Of a stretch of 64,000 bases of DNA, positions 29,805-39,830 are shown piece after piece (the first letter of the stretch is position 1; the number at the start of each line of letters is the position of its first letter). The notes under the pieces are model-generated. The model did no database searches. It saw nothing but the letters and a program-made list of their open reading frames with translations, and had not been told where the DNA came from. This DNA is from Roseateles_B sp041912595 (GTDB lineage Bacteria > Pseudomonadota > Gammaproteobacteria > Burkholderiales > Burkholderiaceae_C). The translations under genes and the position numbers were made by a program. The stretch lies in contig JAYRMR010000012.1 of assembly GCA_041912595.1 (NCBI GenBank), positions 1 through 64,000 on the forward strand. Reading direction: 5' to 3'.

Positions 29805-30599
29805 ATGCCGAATCCACCTGCAGTCCCGAGCACGCCTGGCCCTGAGCTCCAGCGTGGCGAGGCTGCGTCCGGCGGCTTGACGTCGCCGGCGTTCTCGCCG
29901 CTGTACCGCCAGATCAAGGGGCTGATCATCCAGCGCCTGCAGGCGGGCGCCTGGAAGGCCGGCGAGGCCATCCCGAGCGAGATGGAGCTGGCCGCCAGCT
30001 TCGGCGTCAGCCAGGGCACGGTCCGTAAGGCTATTGACGAACTTGCGGCCGAGAATCTGCTGGTTCGCCGCCAGGGCAAGGGCACGTTCGTCGCCACGCA
30101 CGCGGAGCAGAAGCAGCAGTACCGCTTCCTGCGCCTGATGCCGGACGAGGACCAGGAGCCCGGCCTGGGGCGGCAGTTGCTGGACTGCCGGCGTCAGCGC
30201 GCGCCGGCCTGGATCGCCCGCCAGCTGCAGATGCGCGCGGGCGATGCCATGGTCGAGGTGCGCCGCCTGCTGCACAGCAAGGGCCGGCCGGTGGTGCTGG
30301 ATGACATCTGGCTGCCGGGCAGCCTGTTCAAGGGTTTGACGACCGAGCTGCTGAACCAGCATCGCGGTCCTTTCTATGGCTTGTTCGAGTCGGAATTCGG
30401 GGTGCAGATGATCCGTGCCCAGGAAAAGATCCGTGCCGTGGCGGCCGATGCCGAGACCGCCGCGCTGCTGCAGGTCGAGGTCGGTGCGCCGCTGCTGAGC
30501 GTGGAGCGCCTGTCCTTCACCTACGGCGACCGGCCGGTGGAATTGCGACGCGGGCTCTACAACACTTCCACGCACTTTTATCGCAACGATCTGAATTGA
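29805..30599 (+). CDS. GntR-family transcriptional regulator (HutC/UTRA type)
   Basis: A 264-residue regulator. The N-terminal winged helix is clear (SPLYRQIKGLIIQRL, then GEAIPSEMELAASFGVSQGT and RKAIDELAAENLL). A C-terminal UTRA ligand domain follows, with the VRRLLHSKGRPVVLDDIWLP stretch. UTRA domains bind small metabolites, often sugars or organic acids. It stands at the head of the sdhCDAB-sdhE-gltA run, divergent from mdh, so a role in TCA gene control is likely. The ATG at 29805 gives the compact product; an upstream in-frame start would only add unstructured residues. Confidence 0.88.
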   Translation: MPNPPAVPSTPGPELQRGEAASGGLTSPAFSPLYRQIKGLIIQRLQAGAWKAGEAIPSEMELAASFGVSQGTVRKAIDELAAENLLVRRQGKGTFVATHAEQKQQYRFLRLMPDEDQEPGLGRQLLDCRRQRAPAWIARQLQMRAGDAMVEVRRLLHSKGRPVVLDDIWLPGSLFKGLTTELLNQHRGPFYGLFESEFGVQMIRAQEKIRAVAADAETAALLQVEVGAPLLSVERLSFTYGDRPVELRRGLYNTSTHFYRNDLN

Positions 30600-30632
30600 C
30601 CCTCTGAAAGAAAGAGGCTCGCGGCAGCGAAA

Positions 30633-30647
30633 GGCAAGGCCTGACCC
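30633..30647 (+). repeat. Dispersed motif copy (gntR-sdhC gap)
   Basis: GGCAAGGCCTGACCC, one difference over 15 bases. It lies 34 bases after the GntR stop, upstream of sdhC. Confidence 0.75.
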
Positions 30648-30700
30648 TGTTGCGTTGCAATAAAATCCTCAGGTTTCACATTGATTACCAAAGGTCGGGT

Positions 30701-31141
30701 ATGACAGACACCACCGTTCAGACCAAAAAACCGCGACCGGTCTTCCGCAACATCCATGTGACGGAGATCGTGTCCTACCGCCTGCCGCCCGCCGGCATCG
30801 TCTCGATCCTGCATCGCATCAGCGGCCTGCTGATGTTCCTGCTGCTGCCGTTCGTGATCTGGATGCTGGACACCAGCCTGAGCACCGAGATTTCCTTCGA
30901 CGTGTTCAAGAACGCCTTCGTGGCCGGTCTCGGTCCGATCCCCGGCGTGCTGGTCAAGCTGGTCGCGCTGGCCCTGATCTGGGGCTATCTGCATCACTTC
31001 ATCGCCGGTGTGCGCCATCTGTGGATGGACGCCACGCACAGCGTCAGCAAGCAGCAGGGCCACTCCAGCGCGGTGGTGACCCTCGCGCTGTCCGTGCTGC
31101 TGACCCTGGCCCTGGGCGCCAAGCTCTTCGGCCTGTACTGA
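30701..31141 (+). CDS. sdhC: Succinate dehydrogenase cytochrome b556 subunit
   Basis: Membrane anchor of complex II that helps bind heme b and ubiquinone. The 146-residue product has three transmembrane helices. SILHRISGLLMFLLLP is the SdhC signature at helix I, and HHFIAGVRHLWMDATH contains the heme-ligand histidine. AAGG precedes the ATG at 30701. It is first in the sdhCDAB order and 101 bases after the GntR gene, a gap that contains a dispersed-motif copy and probably the sdh promoter. Confidence 0.95.
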   Translation: MTDTTVQTKKPRPVFRNIHVTEIVSYRLPPAGIVSILHRISGLLMFLLLPFVIWMLDTSLSTEISFDVFKNAFVAGLGPIPGVLVKLVALALIWGYLHHFIAGVRHLWMDATHSVSKQQGHSSAVVTLALSVLLTLALGAKLFGLY

Positions 31142-31169
31142 TCGCCTGACCTGGATTGAGGTGCAAAGA

Positions 31170-31532
31170 ATGAGTACTTACGGAACCAAGCGCATCGTCA
31201 GCGGTGCGCACTATGGTCTGCGCGACTGGCTGGCCCAGCGCGTGACGGCCGTGCTGATGGCCCTGTTCACCATCGTGCTGCTGGCCCAGATCCTCCTCAC
31301 CAAGAAGCCCCTGGGCTACGAGCTGTGGGCCGGGATCTTCTCGCAGCAATGGATGAAGTTCGTGACCTTCGCGACCATCATCGCCCTGGCGTACCACGCC
31401 TGGGTCGGTGTTCGCGACATCTGGATGGATTACGTGAAGCCGGTCGGCCTGCGCCTGGCGCTGCACGTGTTCACCCTGGTCTGGTTGGTGGGTTGCGCGG
31501 GTTGGGCGATCCAAGTCCTCTGGAGGCTGTAA
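31170..31532 (+). CDS. sdhD: Succinate dehydrogenase membrane anchor subunit
   Basis: Second anchor of complex II, 120 residues with three helices. GLRDWLAQRVTAVLMAL begins helix I. YHAWVGVRDIWMDYVKP holds the conserved His and the Asp-Tyr near the quinone site. GAGG is 8 bases before the ATG. It ends 3 bases before sdhA. Confidence 0.94.
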   Translation: MSTYGTKRIVSGAHYGLRDWLAQRVTAVLMALFTIVLLAQILLTKKPLGYELWAGIFSQQWMKFVTFATIIALAYHAWVGVRDIWMDYVKPVGLRLALHVFTLVWLVGCAGWAIQVLWRL

Positions 31533-31535
31533 AAA

Positions 31536-33311
31536 ATGCAAGTTGGAAGCTCGCTCGCAAAGCGCAAGTTTGACGTGGTGATCGTGGGTGCCGGTGGTTC
31601 CGGCATGCGCGCCTCGCTGCAACTCTCCCTGGCCGGCCTGAACGTCGCCGTGCTGTCCAAGGTCTTCCCGACCCGCTCGCACACCGTGGCGGCGCAGGGC
31701 GGCATCGGTGCCTCGCTGGGCAACATGTCGGAAGACAACTGGCACTACCACTTCTTCGACACCGTCAAGGGGTCGGACTGGCTGGGTGACCAGGACGCCA
31801 TCGAGTTCATGTGCCGCGAGGCTCCGAAGGTCGTGTACGAACTCGAGCACTTCGGCATGCCCTTCGACCGCAACGCCGACGGCACCATCTACCAGCGCCC
31901 CTTCGGCGGCCACACCGCCAACTACGGCGAGAAGCCCGTCCAGCGCGCCTGCGCCGCGGCCGACCGCACCGGTCACGCGCTGCTGCACACGCTGTACCAG
32001 CAGAACGTCAAGGCCCGGACGCAGTTCTTCGTGGAATGGATGGCCCTGGACGTCATCCGTGACGCCGAAGGCGACGTCGTCGGCGTGACCGCCCTGGAAA
32101 TGGAGACCGGCGAGGTCCACATCCTCCAGGCCAAGACCGTGCTGATGGCCACCGGCGGTGCCGGCCGCATCTACGCGGCCTCGACCAACGCCTTCATCAA
32201 CACCGGCGACGGCCTGGGCATGGCGGCACGTGCCGGCATCCCGCTGGAAGACATGGAGTTCTGGCAGTTCCACCCCACCGGCGTGGCCGGCGCGGGCGTG
32301 CTGCTGACGGAAGGCTGCCGTGGCGAAGGCGCGATCCTGCGCAACGCCAATGGCGAGCGCTTCATGGAACGCTACGCCCCGACCCTGAAGGACCTGGCCC
32401 CGCGTGACTTCGTGTCCCGCTCCATGGACCAGGAAATCAAGGAAGGCCGTGGCTGCGGTCCCAACAAGGACTACGTGCTGCTGGACATGACCCACCTGGG
32501 CGCCGAGACGATCATGAAGCGTCTGCCCTCGGTGTTCGAGATCGGCCACAACTTCGCCAACGTCGACATCACGAAGGAACCGATCCCCGTGGTGCCGACC
32601 ATCCACTACCAGATGGGTGGCATCCCCACCAACATCAACGGTCAGGTGGTCGTGCCGAAGAACGGCAACCCGAACGAGGTCATCAACGGCCTGTACGCGG
32701 TGGGCGAGTGCTCCTGCGTGTCGGTGCACGGCGCGAACCGCCTGGGCACCAACTCGCTGCTCGACCTCGTGGTGTTCGGCCGCGCCGCCGGCAAGCACAT
32801 CGTCGAGTTCAACCTCAAGAACCGCGAGCACAAGCCGCTGCCCAAGGACGCCGCCGACCAGACCCTGGCCCGCCTGGCGCGCCTGGAGTCGGCCGGGAAC
32901 GGCGAGTACGCCCAGGACGTCGCCAACGACATCCGCTCGACCATGCAGAAGCACGCCGGCGTGTTCCGCACGCAGGCCGTCATGGACGAAGGCGTCAAGA
33001 AGATCCTGGAAGTCGCCGAGCGCGTGAAGCACATCGGCCTGAAGGACAAGTCCAAGGTCTTCAACACCGCCCGTGTGGAAGCCCTGGAAGTCGAGAACCT
33101 GATCGAGGCCGCCAAGGCCACGATGACCTCGGCCGCCGCGCGTCCGGAATCCCGTGGCGCCCACGCCCACGACGACTTCCCGAACCGCGACGACGCGAAC
33201 TGGATGAAGCACACCCTGTGGTACTCCGAAGGCAACCGCCTGGATTACAAGCCGGTCAAGCTGACCCCGCTGACCGTGGAATCCGTGCCGCCCAAGGTGC
33301 GTACCTTCTGA
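31536..33311 (+). CDS. sdhA: Succinate dehydrogenase flavoprotein subunit
   Basis: Catalytic subunit of complex II, oxidising succinate to fumarate with covalent FAD. The 591 residues match the family length. The FAD fold VVIVGAGGSGMRAS and the flavinylated histidine in RSHTVAAQGGI are near the N-terminus. FHPTGVAG and LAPRDFVSRSM carry active-site His and Arg. HGANRLGTNSLLDL closes the FAD domain. Covalent FAD attachment needs SdhE, encoded two genes downstream. Confidence 0.98.
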   Translation: MQVGSSLAKRKFDVVIVGAGGSGMRASLQLSLAGLNVAVLSKVFPTRSHTVAAQGGIGASLGNMSEDNWHYHFFDTVKGSDWLGDQDAIEFMCREAPKVVYELEHFGMPFDRNADGTIYQRPFGGHTANYGEKPVQRACAAADRTGHALLHTLYQQNVKARTQFFVEWMALDVIRDAEGDVVGVTALEMETGEVHILQAKTVLMATGGAGRIYAASTNAFINTGDGLGMAARAGIPLEDMEFWQFHPTGVAGAGVLLTEGCRGEGAILRNANGERFMERYAPTLKDLAPRDFVSRSMDQEIKEGRGCGPNKDYVLLDMTHLGAETIMKRLPSVFEIGHNFANVDITKEPIPVVPTIHYQMGGIPTNINGQVVVPKNGNPNEVINGLYAVGECSCVSVHGANRLGTNSLLDLVVFGRAAGKHIVEFNLKNREHKPLPKDAADQTLARLARLESAGNGEYAQDVANDIRSTMQKHAGVFRTQAVMDEGVKKILEVAERVKHIGLKDKSKVFNTARVEALEVENLIEAAKATMTSAAARPESRGAHAHDDFPNRDDANWMKHTLWYSEGNRLDYKPVKLTPLTVESVPPKVRTF

Positions 33312-33321
33312 GGACTGAGAC

Positions 33322-34029
33322 ATGAGCCAAAAACGTACCTTCCAGATCTACCGCTACGACCCGGACAAGGACGCCAAGCCCTACATGCAGACCCTCGAGA
33401 TCGAGCTCGAGGGCAACGAGCGCATGCTGCTGGACGCGCTGATCAAGCTCAAGGCCGTGGACCCCACGCTGAGCTTCCGCCGCTCCTGCCGCGAAGGCGT
33501 GTGCGGTTCGGATGCCATGAACATCAATGGCAAGAACGGCCTGGCCTGCCTGACCAATATGCGCTCGCTGCCGCAGGTCGTGGTGCTCAAGCCGCTGCCG
33601 GGTCTGCCCGTCGTCCGTGACCTGATCGTGGACATGACGCAGTTCTTCAAGCAGTACCACTCGATCAAGCCCTACCTGGTGAACGACACGCCGCTGCCCG
33701 AGAAGGAGCGTCTGCAGTCGCCGGTGGAGCGCGAGGAGCTGGACGGCCTGTACGAGTGCATCCTGTGCGCGAGCTGCTCCACGAGCTGCCCGAGCTTCTG
33801 GTGGAACCCCGACAAGTTCGTGGGCCCCGCCGGTCTGCTGCAGGCCTACCGCTTCATCGCGGACAGCCGTGACCAGGCCACCGCGGAGCGCCTCGACAAC
33901 CTCGAGGACCCGTACCGCCTGTTCCGCTGCCACACCATCATGAACTGCGTGGATGTCTGCCCGAAGGGGCTGAACCCCACGAAGGCCATCGGCAAGATCA
34001 AGGAACTGATGGTGCGTCGCGCCGTCTGA
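33322..34029 (+). CDS. sdhB: Succinate dehydrogenase iron-sulfur subunit
   Basis: Electron-transfer subunit of complex II, 235 residues. The [2Fe-2S] cysteines appear in CREGVCGSDAM and GLACL. The [4Fe-4S] and [3Fe-4S] ligands appear in CILCASCSTSCP and CHTIMNCVDVCPKG. It follows sdhA by 10 bases in one operon. Confidence 0.98.
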   Translation: MSQKRTFQIYRYDPDKDAKPYMQTLEIELEGNERMLLDALIKLKAVDPTLSFRRSCREGVCGSDAMNINGKNGLACLTNMRSLPQVVVLKPLPGLPVVRDLIVDMTQFFKQYHSIKPYLVNDTPLPEKERLQSPVEREELDGLYECILCASCSTSCPSFWWNPDKFVGPAGLLQAYRFIADSRDQATAERLDNLEDPYRLFRCHTIMNCVDVCPKGLNPTKAIGKIKELMVRRAV

Positions 34030-34071
34030 TGACCCGTTCCGCCCCCGGACACTTTGCAAAGGCCCCCATTC

Positions 34072-34350
34072 GTGACAACCTTGACCGATGCCCTCATCGA
34101 CGAGAGAGCGCTCTCCAAACTGAAGTGGCGTTGCCGCCGCGGTCTGCTGGAGAATGACCTCTTCATTGAGCGGTTCTTCAAGCGTTACGAAGCCGTGCTG
34201 ACTGAACGTCAGGCGGAAGGCCTGCGCCAGCTGATGGACCTGTCGGACAACGATCTGATGGACCTCCTGCTGGCGCGCAAGGAGCCCGAGGGCGAGCAGG
34301 CCACGCCCGAATTCCTCGAGGTCCTGGGCATGCTCAGGACCCCGCTCTGA
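34072..34350 (+). CDS. sdhE: FAD assembly factor SdhE
   Basis: A small helical factor (92 residues) that promotes covalent flavinylation of SdhA. The diagnostic RGxxE motif is present as RRGLLEND, and LMDLSDNDLMDLLL is the typical C-terminal helix. GTG at 34072 is the probable start, preceded by AAAGG at 9 bases; TTG at 34054 is possible. Its place between sdhB and gltA is the usual betaproteobacterial order. Confidence 0.93.
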   Translation: MTTLTDALIDERALSKLKWRCRRGLLENDLFIERFFKRYEAVLTERQAEGLRQLMDLSDNDLMDLLLARKEPEGEQATPEFLEVLGMLRTPL

Positions 34351-34394
34351 TCTGTCACCGCCCCTGTTTTCCAAGAAGTCACAAGGAACGCCCC

Positions 34395-35705
<1,311 letters not shown>

Positions 35706-35748
35706 TCCTTCCCCGGGCTGGCTTCGGTCGGCCCCGGTGAATGACGGC

Positions 35749-35779
35749 AAGCCCCGCTGCAGCGATGCGCGGGGCTTTT
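35749..35779 (+). terminator. Rho-independent terminator of the sdh-gltA operon
   Basis: AAGCCCCGC pairs with GCGGGGCTT around an 11-base loop and is followed by TT and TTGCTTT. It begins about 44 bases after the gltA stop. Confidence 0.88.
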
Positions 35780-35927
35780 GCTTTGTGGGGCTTGCCGGCG
35801 CGTGGCTGCATCAGGCACGCAGGCTGGTGCGGTTTGGCGTGGCGTCCCAAGTGCCGCTGCAAGCCCGTGGCGCCGGCGGATGTCCGAGCGCAAGCCCAGG
35901 GCAGGGCCCCCGCGCTATGCTGACCGG

Positions 35928-36623
35928 ATGACTCGCCCGCCCATCCTCGATCCCCGTGCCGTGCCGGTGGCTGGCCGTGACGGCCGCCTGCCGGCGGTGT
36001 CGGCCGATGCCCTGTCTGCCGAGGCCTTGCGCTCGCGCTTCCGTGCGCCGCCGGACTGGTCCGTCGAGCTGCCGGGCGACGGCGGCGTGCTGAGCCAGCG
36101 CGAGCCCGCGGCCGCGGCGGTGCTGGTGCCGCTGGTGCAGCGGCCCGAGGGCCTGCAGGTGCTGCTGACGCAGCGCACCGCGCATCTGCGGGACCACGCC
36201 GGGCAGATCAGCTTCCCCGGCGGCCGCACGGAGCCCGAGGACGCCGACGCCGTCGCCACGGCCCTGCGCGAGGCCCAGGAGGAGATCGGCCTGCACCCGC
36301 GCCACGTGGAGGTGCTGGGTCAGCTGCCGATCTACCGCACCGTCACGGCCTTCATGGTCCATCCCGTCGTGGCGCTGGTCGAGCCCGGCTTCGACCTCGC
36401 ACTGGACGCCTTCGAGGTGGCCGAGGCCTTCGAGGTGCCGCTGGCCTTCCTGATGGATCCGGCGAACCACCAGCGTCATGTGTTCCGCTGGGAGGAGGGC
36501 GAGCGGCAGTTCCTGTCCATGCCCTGGACGGGGTCAGATCTTGCCGGCGTGTCGCGCGAGTACTTCATCTGGGGGGCGACGGCCGCCATGCTGCGCAACT
36601 TCTATCGCTTCCTCTCGGCCTGA
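35928..36623 (+). CDS. Nudix hydrolase, CoA pyrophosphatase-like (NudL/YeaB)
   Basis: A 231-residue Nudix enzyme. The Nudix box GGRTEPEDADAVATALREAQ continues into EEIGL, and LTQRTAHLRDHAGQISFPGG just before it is the UPF0035 extension typical of CoA pyrophosphatases. It probably cleaves CoA or related dinucleotides. The ATG at 35928 begins MTRPPILDP. One dispersed-motif copy (36530-36545) lies in the coding region. It precedes the CobD-like gene by 29 bases and may share its transcript. Confidence 0.87.
   Translation: MTRPPILDPRAVPVAGRDGRLPAVSADALSAEALRSRFRAPPDWSVELPGDGGVLSQREPAAAAVLVPLVQRPEGLQVLLTQRTAHLRDHAGQISFPGGRTEPEDADAVATALREAQEEIGLHPRHVEVLGQLPIYRTVTAFMVHPVVALVEPGFDLALDAFEVAEAFEVPLAFLMDPANHQRHVFRWEEGERQFLSMPWTGSDLAGVSREYFIWGATAAMLRNFYRFLSA
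36530..36545 (-). repeat. Dispersed motif copy (in Nudix gene)
   Basis: GGGGTCAGATCTTGCC, one difference over 16 bases. It encodes GSDLA. Confidence 0.8.
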
Positions 36624-36652
36624 CGCCCGCCGGGCCGCTATCATGCGGGCCC

Positions 36653-37642
36653 ATGAACTTCTTCGCCGTCCTGCTGGCCCTGATCTGTGAGCAGCTCAAG
36701 CCGCTGCCGCATGGCAATGCCGTGCACGAAGGCGTGATCAGCTGGGTGCGCTGGACGGGGCGCAACTTCGACGCCGGCAAGGAGCGCCATGCGCTGGTGG
36801 TCTGGGGCATCACGGTGCTCGGGCCGGCGCTGGTGGCCGCCGTGGTCTACGGCCTGGTGCGGCACTTCACGGTGCTCGGCGCGCTGGCGCTGGACGTGCT
36901 GATCCTCTACCTCACGCTCGGCTTCCGGCAGTTCAGCCACTACTTCACCGACATCCGGGACGCTCTGGAGCGCGCCGACGAGCTGGAGGCCCGCCGCCTG
37001 CTCGCCGAATGGCGCCACCTCGATGCCAGCGAACTGCCGCGCACGGAGCTGCTGCGCCACGTCGTCGAGCATTCGCTGCTGGCCGCGCACCGCCATGTCT
37101 TCGGCGTGTTCTTCTGGTTCATCGTGCTCTCCACCGTGGGCCTGGGCCCGGCGGGCGCCATCCTCTACCGCATGGCGGAGTTCGCCAGCCGCTACTGGGC
37201 CTTCAAGAGCCGCACCATCGACGCGCCCACCAACGAGCGCCTGATGCAGCTCTCCCGCCAGTTCTTCGGCTGGGTCGACTACGTGCCCGCGCGCCTGACG
37301 GCCACCGGCTTCGCCATCGTGGGCAATTTCGAGGAAGCCGTGAACGGCTGGCGTCGTGACGCCGGACTGTGGATGCACCCCAACGAGGGCATCATCCTGG
37401 CTTCCGCGGCGGGCGCCCTGGGCGTCCAGCTGGGCGGCACCGCGGCCCCGGGCGTCACGCCCGACCGCAGCAAGACCTTCGAGGCCGGCGGTGACATGGA
37501 CGCCACCCGCGCCGAGGGCTCCACGCCCGGCATGGCGCCGGCGCTTGGCCATCTGCAGAGCGTCGTCGGCCTGGTCTGGCGCTCGGTCGTGCTGTGGATG
37601 TTCCTGCTGGCGCTGCTGACGCTGGCCAATCTGCTGGGCTGA
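36653..37642 (+). CDS. CobD/CbiB-family membrane protein
   Basis: A 329-residue polytopic protein related to the cobalamin aminopropanol-coupling protein CobD/CbiB: FQLGFRQFSHY-type motif (LTLGFRQFSHYFTDI), then SLLAAHRHVFGVFFWF, GPAGAILYRMAEFAS and DYVPARLTA, which are recognisable family blocks. No cobalamin genes are nearby, so the role may have diverged. The N-terminus is divergent from true CbiB. The ATG at 36653 starts MNFFAVLLAL. Confidence 0.8.
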   Translation: MNFFAVLLALICEQLKPLPHGNAVHEGVISWVRWTGRNFDAGKERHALVVWGITVLGPALVAAVVYGLVRHFTVLGALALDVLILYLTLGFRQFSHYFTDIRDALERADELEARRLLAEWRHLDASELPRTELLRHVVEHSLLAAHRHVFGVFFWFIVLSTVGLGPAGAILYRMAEFASRYWAFKSRTIDAPTNERLMQLSRQFFGWVDYVPARLTATGFAIVGNFEEAVNGWRRDAGLWMHPNEGIILASAAGALGVQLGGTAAPGVTPDRSKTFEAGGDMDATRAEGSTPGMAPALGHLQSVVGLVWRSVVLWMFLLALLTLANLLG

Positions 37643-37652
37643 GGCCACTGGC

Positions 37653-37671
37653 GCCGCGCTTCTGGCGCGGC
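37653..37671. terminator. Hairpin between convergent genes
   Basis: GCCGCGC, loop TTCTG, GCGCGGC is a perfect 7-base stem just after the CobD-like gene and before the convergent SDR gene. There is no T-run. It is followed by three degenerate 9-base repeats of GCCTCGTGG (about 37679-37705). Confidence 0.35.
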
Positions 37672-37733
37672 CCCGTGCGCCTCGTGGGCCTCGCGGGCCT
37701 CGTGAGGGGCAGCCGAGGCCGCCCAAGGCGGGC

Positions 37734-38516
37734 TCAGGCCTCGCGCACGTCCGCAATCACCTGATCACCGAAATCCGGCCGTGCGAGGAAGCGCAGCACG
37801 GCTGCGGCTGCCGCCTCCGGGCTCGTCAGCTGCTGCTCGGCCTTCAAGGCGGCGAAGCGGCCTTGATCCGGGAAGCCGGCGGGCGAGGCCGTGCGCAGCT
37901 GCACCTGCATGTCGGTGTCGATGACGCCGGGCGCCAGGGACACGATGCGGGCCGCCTTCAGCCCCTGGGCGGCCCGGTGGGCCTCGTCCAGCGCCATGGC
38001 CCGGGAGAGGTGGTCCATCGCCGCCTTGGCCGCGCAGTAGGCCGCCGTGCCGGCCATGGCGCGGCGTCCGAGCCCGGACGAGATGTTCAGCACGCGCAGC
38101 TCGCCCGGCGCCTGCCGGCAGGCATCGAGGAAGGCGGCGCTGAGCAGCAGGGCCGCCTCGGCGCCGACGCGCAGGGCGCTGGACAGCTCGGTGAGGCTGG
38201 TGTCCTGCACGGCGGCCGGGGCCGTGACGGCGCCGGCGTTGTTGATCAGCGTGAGGCTGGCGTAGCCGGCGAGCGGCTGGCCCTGCAGCCACTGCTTGAG
38301 GGCCTGGGCCGCCGGCAGCGGATTCGCGAGATCCTGGCGCCACTGCAGCAGGCCGCTGCCATTGGAGGCCGCCAGGCCGTAGAGGGCCTCGTTGTCGCGG
38401 CGGGCGATGCCCAGGACCTGGTGCTCGGCACTGCCGAGCAGCTGCCGCGCAAGGGCCAGGCCCAGGCCGCGCGAGCTGCCGCTGATGATGTAGAGGTGGC
38501 GCTTCGGGCTGTTCAT
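37734..38516 (-). CDS. Short-chain dehydrogenase/reductase
   Basis: A 260-residue NAD(P)-dependent oxidoreductase. The cofactor loop SGSSRGLGLALARQLL is at the N-terminus, LINNAGAVTAP is the NNAG motif, SSGLGRRAMAGTAAYCAAKA holds the catalytic Ser and YxxxK, and APGVIDTDMQ is the C-terminal PG motif. The sequence type resembles sepiapterin/benzil reductases, but the substrate is unknown. The ATG at 38516 gives the normal SDR length. Confidence 0.88.
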   Translation of the reverse strand: MNSPKRHLYIISGSSRGLGLALARQLLGSAEHQVLGIARRDNEALYGLAASNGSGLLQWRQDLANPLPAAQALKQWLQGQPLAGYASLTLINNAGAVTAPAAVQDTSLTELSSALRVGAEAALLLSAAFLDACRQAPGELRVLNISSGLGRRAMAGTAAYCAAKAAMDHLSRAMALDEAHRAAQGLKAARIVSLAPGVIDTDMQVQLRTASPAGFPDQGRFAALKAEQQLTSPEAAAAAVLRFLARPDFGDQVIADVREA

Positions 38517-38554
38517 GCGCGCATTCTCGCGCGGGCGGGCCGGCGCCGCGAGAC

Positions 38555-39220
38555 TCAGAACGGGGGAGTGCTGCTCAGCGCCAGCGCCGGCTCGAGCGAG
38601 GTCGCGGGCAGGCCCAGTTCGCAGGCATGCAGCAGCAGCCGCGGGGCGGCGGCGAGCAGCTCGGGCGGGGCGTAGAGCGCGTCGCCGAGGATGGGGTGCC
38701 CCAGGGCCAGGCAATGCACGCGCAGCTGATGCGAGCGGCCCGTGTAGGGGGTCAGCTCGACCCGGGTCGTCCGGGCGGCCTCATCGCGGGACAGCACGCG
38801 CAGCCGCGTCTGCGAGGGCTTGCCGCGCTCGTGGCACACCTGCTGTCGCGGCCGGTTGGGCCAGTCGGTCACGAGGGGCAGGTCGATGAGCTGCTCGTCC
38901 GTCGCCAGCAGGCCACCCAGCACGGCCACATAGCGCTTCTCGACCTGCCGCCCGGCGAAGGCCTCGCTGAGCTCGCGCTGCACGGCCAGGCTGCGGGCGA
39001 AGACGAGCAGGCCCGAGGTCGCCATGTCCAGGCGATGCACGACCAGCGCCTCGGGGAAGCGCGCCTGCACGCGGTGGATGGCGCAGTCCTGCTTGTCCTC
39101 GCCGCGGCCGGGCACGGACAGCAGGCCGCTGGGCTTGTCGACGACGATGCAGCCGGGCCCCACATGTACCCAGCCGAGGACCAGGCTTTGCGGGTCCGGT
39201 GCGGGCGGCAGCGCCGCCAT
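38555..39220 (-). CDS. RluA-family pseudouridine synthase
   Basis: A 221-residue RNA pseudouridine synthase. HRLDMATSGLLVFAR carries the catalytic aspartate, and the early IVVDKPSGLLSVPG and later YTGRSHQLRVHC and GHPILGDALYA are RluA-family blocks. There is no S4 domain, and the length is close to E. coli RluA (219), which modifies 23S rRNA U746 and tRNA U32; the same targets are plausible. It follows the phosphatase gene by 14 bases on the same strand. The start at 39220 has no clear ribosome-binding site. Confidence 0.85.
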   Translation of the reverse strand: MAALPPAPDPQSLVLGWVHVGPGCIVVDKPSGLLSVPGRGEDKQDCAIHRVQARFPEALVVHRLDMATSGLLVFARSLAVQRELSEAFAGRQVEKRYVAVLGGLLATDEQLIDLPLVTDWPNRPRQQVCHERGKPSQTRLRVLSRDEAARTTRVELTPYTGRSHQLRVHCLALGHPILGDALYAPPELLAAAPRLLLHACELGLPATSLEPALALSSTPPF

Positions 39221-39234
39221 GCCGGGCGAGGTGC

Positions 39235-39711
39235 TCAGAACTGCTCCACCCAGCCGCTCTGCACGGCCGACTGCGGGTTGGATCCGGCCTCGCGCACGCG
39301 CCGCAGCGAGTCCTCGACGGGCAGCCCCAGCCCCTTGAGCACGCAGGCCGCGACGGTGCCGGTGCGCCCGATGCCCGCCGCGCAATGCAGCAGCACGCGG
39401 TCGCCCACACGCAGGCTGTGGATCAGCGTCTCGACGCCCTGGCGGAAGACCTCGGGATTCGAGCCCAGGCCGAAGTCCCGCATCGGCAGGTGCTGCCAGC
39501 GAAAGGGCAGGCGGCCCTCGCTGATGGCCTTGTGATAGAGCGGCGAGAGCTGCGCCACCTCGTCCAGCGGGTTCAGGCAGCTCACCAGGGTCAGCTGCCG
39601 TGCGCGGGCTTCGTCAAGGAAGCCGCCCCAGGGTTCGAGGCGACCGGGCATGGACTGCAGCCACAGCCGGCCGCTGATGTCGTGAGGGAGCTCGAGTGCG
39701 CGAAATGCCAT
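39235..39711 (-). CDS. Dual-specificity/tyrosine phosphatase-like protein
   Basis: A 158-residue protein with the cysteine phosphatase P-loop HCAAGIGRTGTVAA near residue 120 (HCx5R). An upstream MRDFGLGSNP could hold the general acid aspartate. Substrates could be phosphoproteins, phosphoinositides or nucleotides. The ATG at 39711 gives MAFRALEL; longer versions would run into the repeat region. It is the first gene of a minus-strand pair with the pseudouridine synthase and is divergent from the MFS gene. Confidence 0.82.
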   Translation of the reverse strand: MAFRALELPHDISGRLWLQSMPGRLEPWGGFLDEARARQLTLVSCLNPLDEVAQLSPLYHKAISEGRLPFRWQHLPMRDFGLGSNPEVFRQGVETLIHSLRVGDRVLLHCAAGIGRTGTVAACVLKGLGLPVEDSLRRVREAGSNPQSAVQSGWVEQF

Positions 39712-39767
39712 GGCGCCATTGTGCCTTCGGCCGCTCGTCGACGGGGAGGGGCGGGCCCGGGGCAGGG

Positions 39768-39803
39768 CATGAATCCGGCCATGAATCCGGGCATGAATCC
39801 TGG
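39768..39803. repeat. 12-base tandem repeat, three units
   Basis: CATGAATCCGGC, CATGAATCCGGG and CATGAATCCTGG follow each other in the divergent region between phosphatase and MFS genes. No gene uses them credibly. Confidence 0.85.
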
Positions 39804-39830
39804 CCCCCTCCGCCTCGACGGTGCCGTGGT

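Noticed and set aside
33250..33275. CTGACCCCG in sdhA as a further dispersed-motif copy
   Set aside because: The left half of the motif is missing and the codons are ordinary for the conserved KLTPLT peptide.
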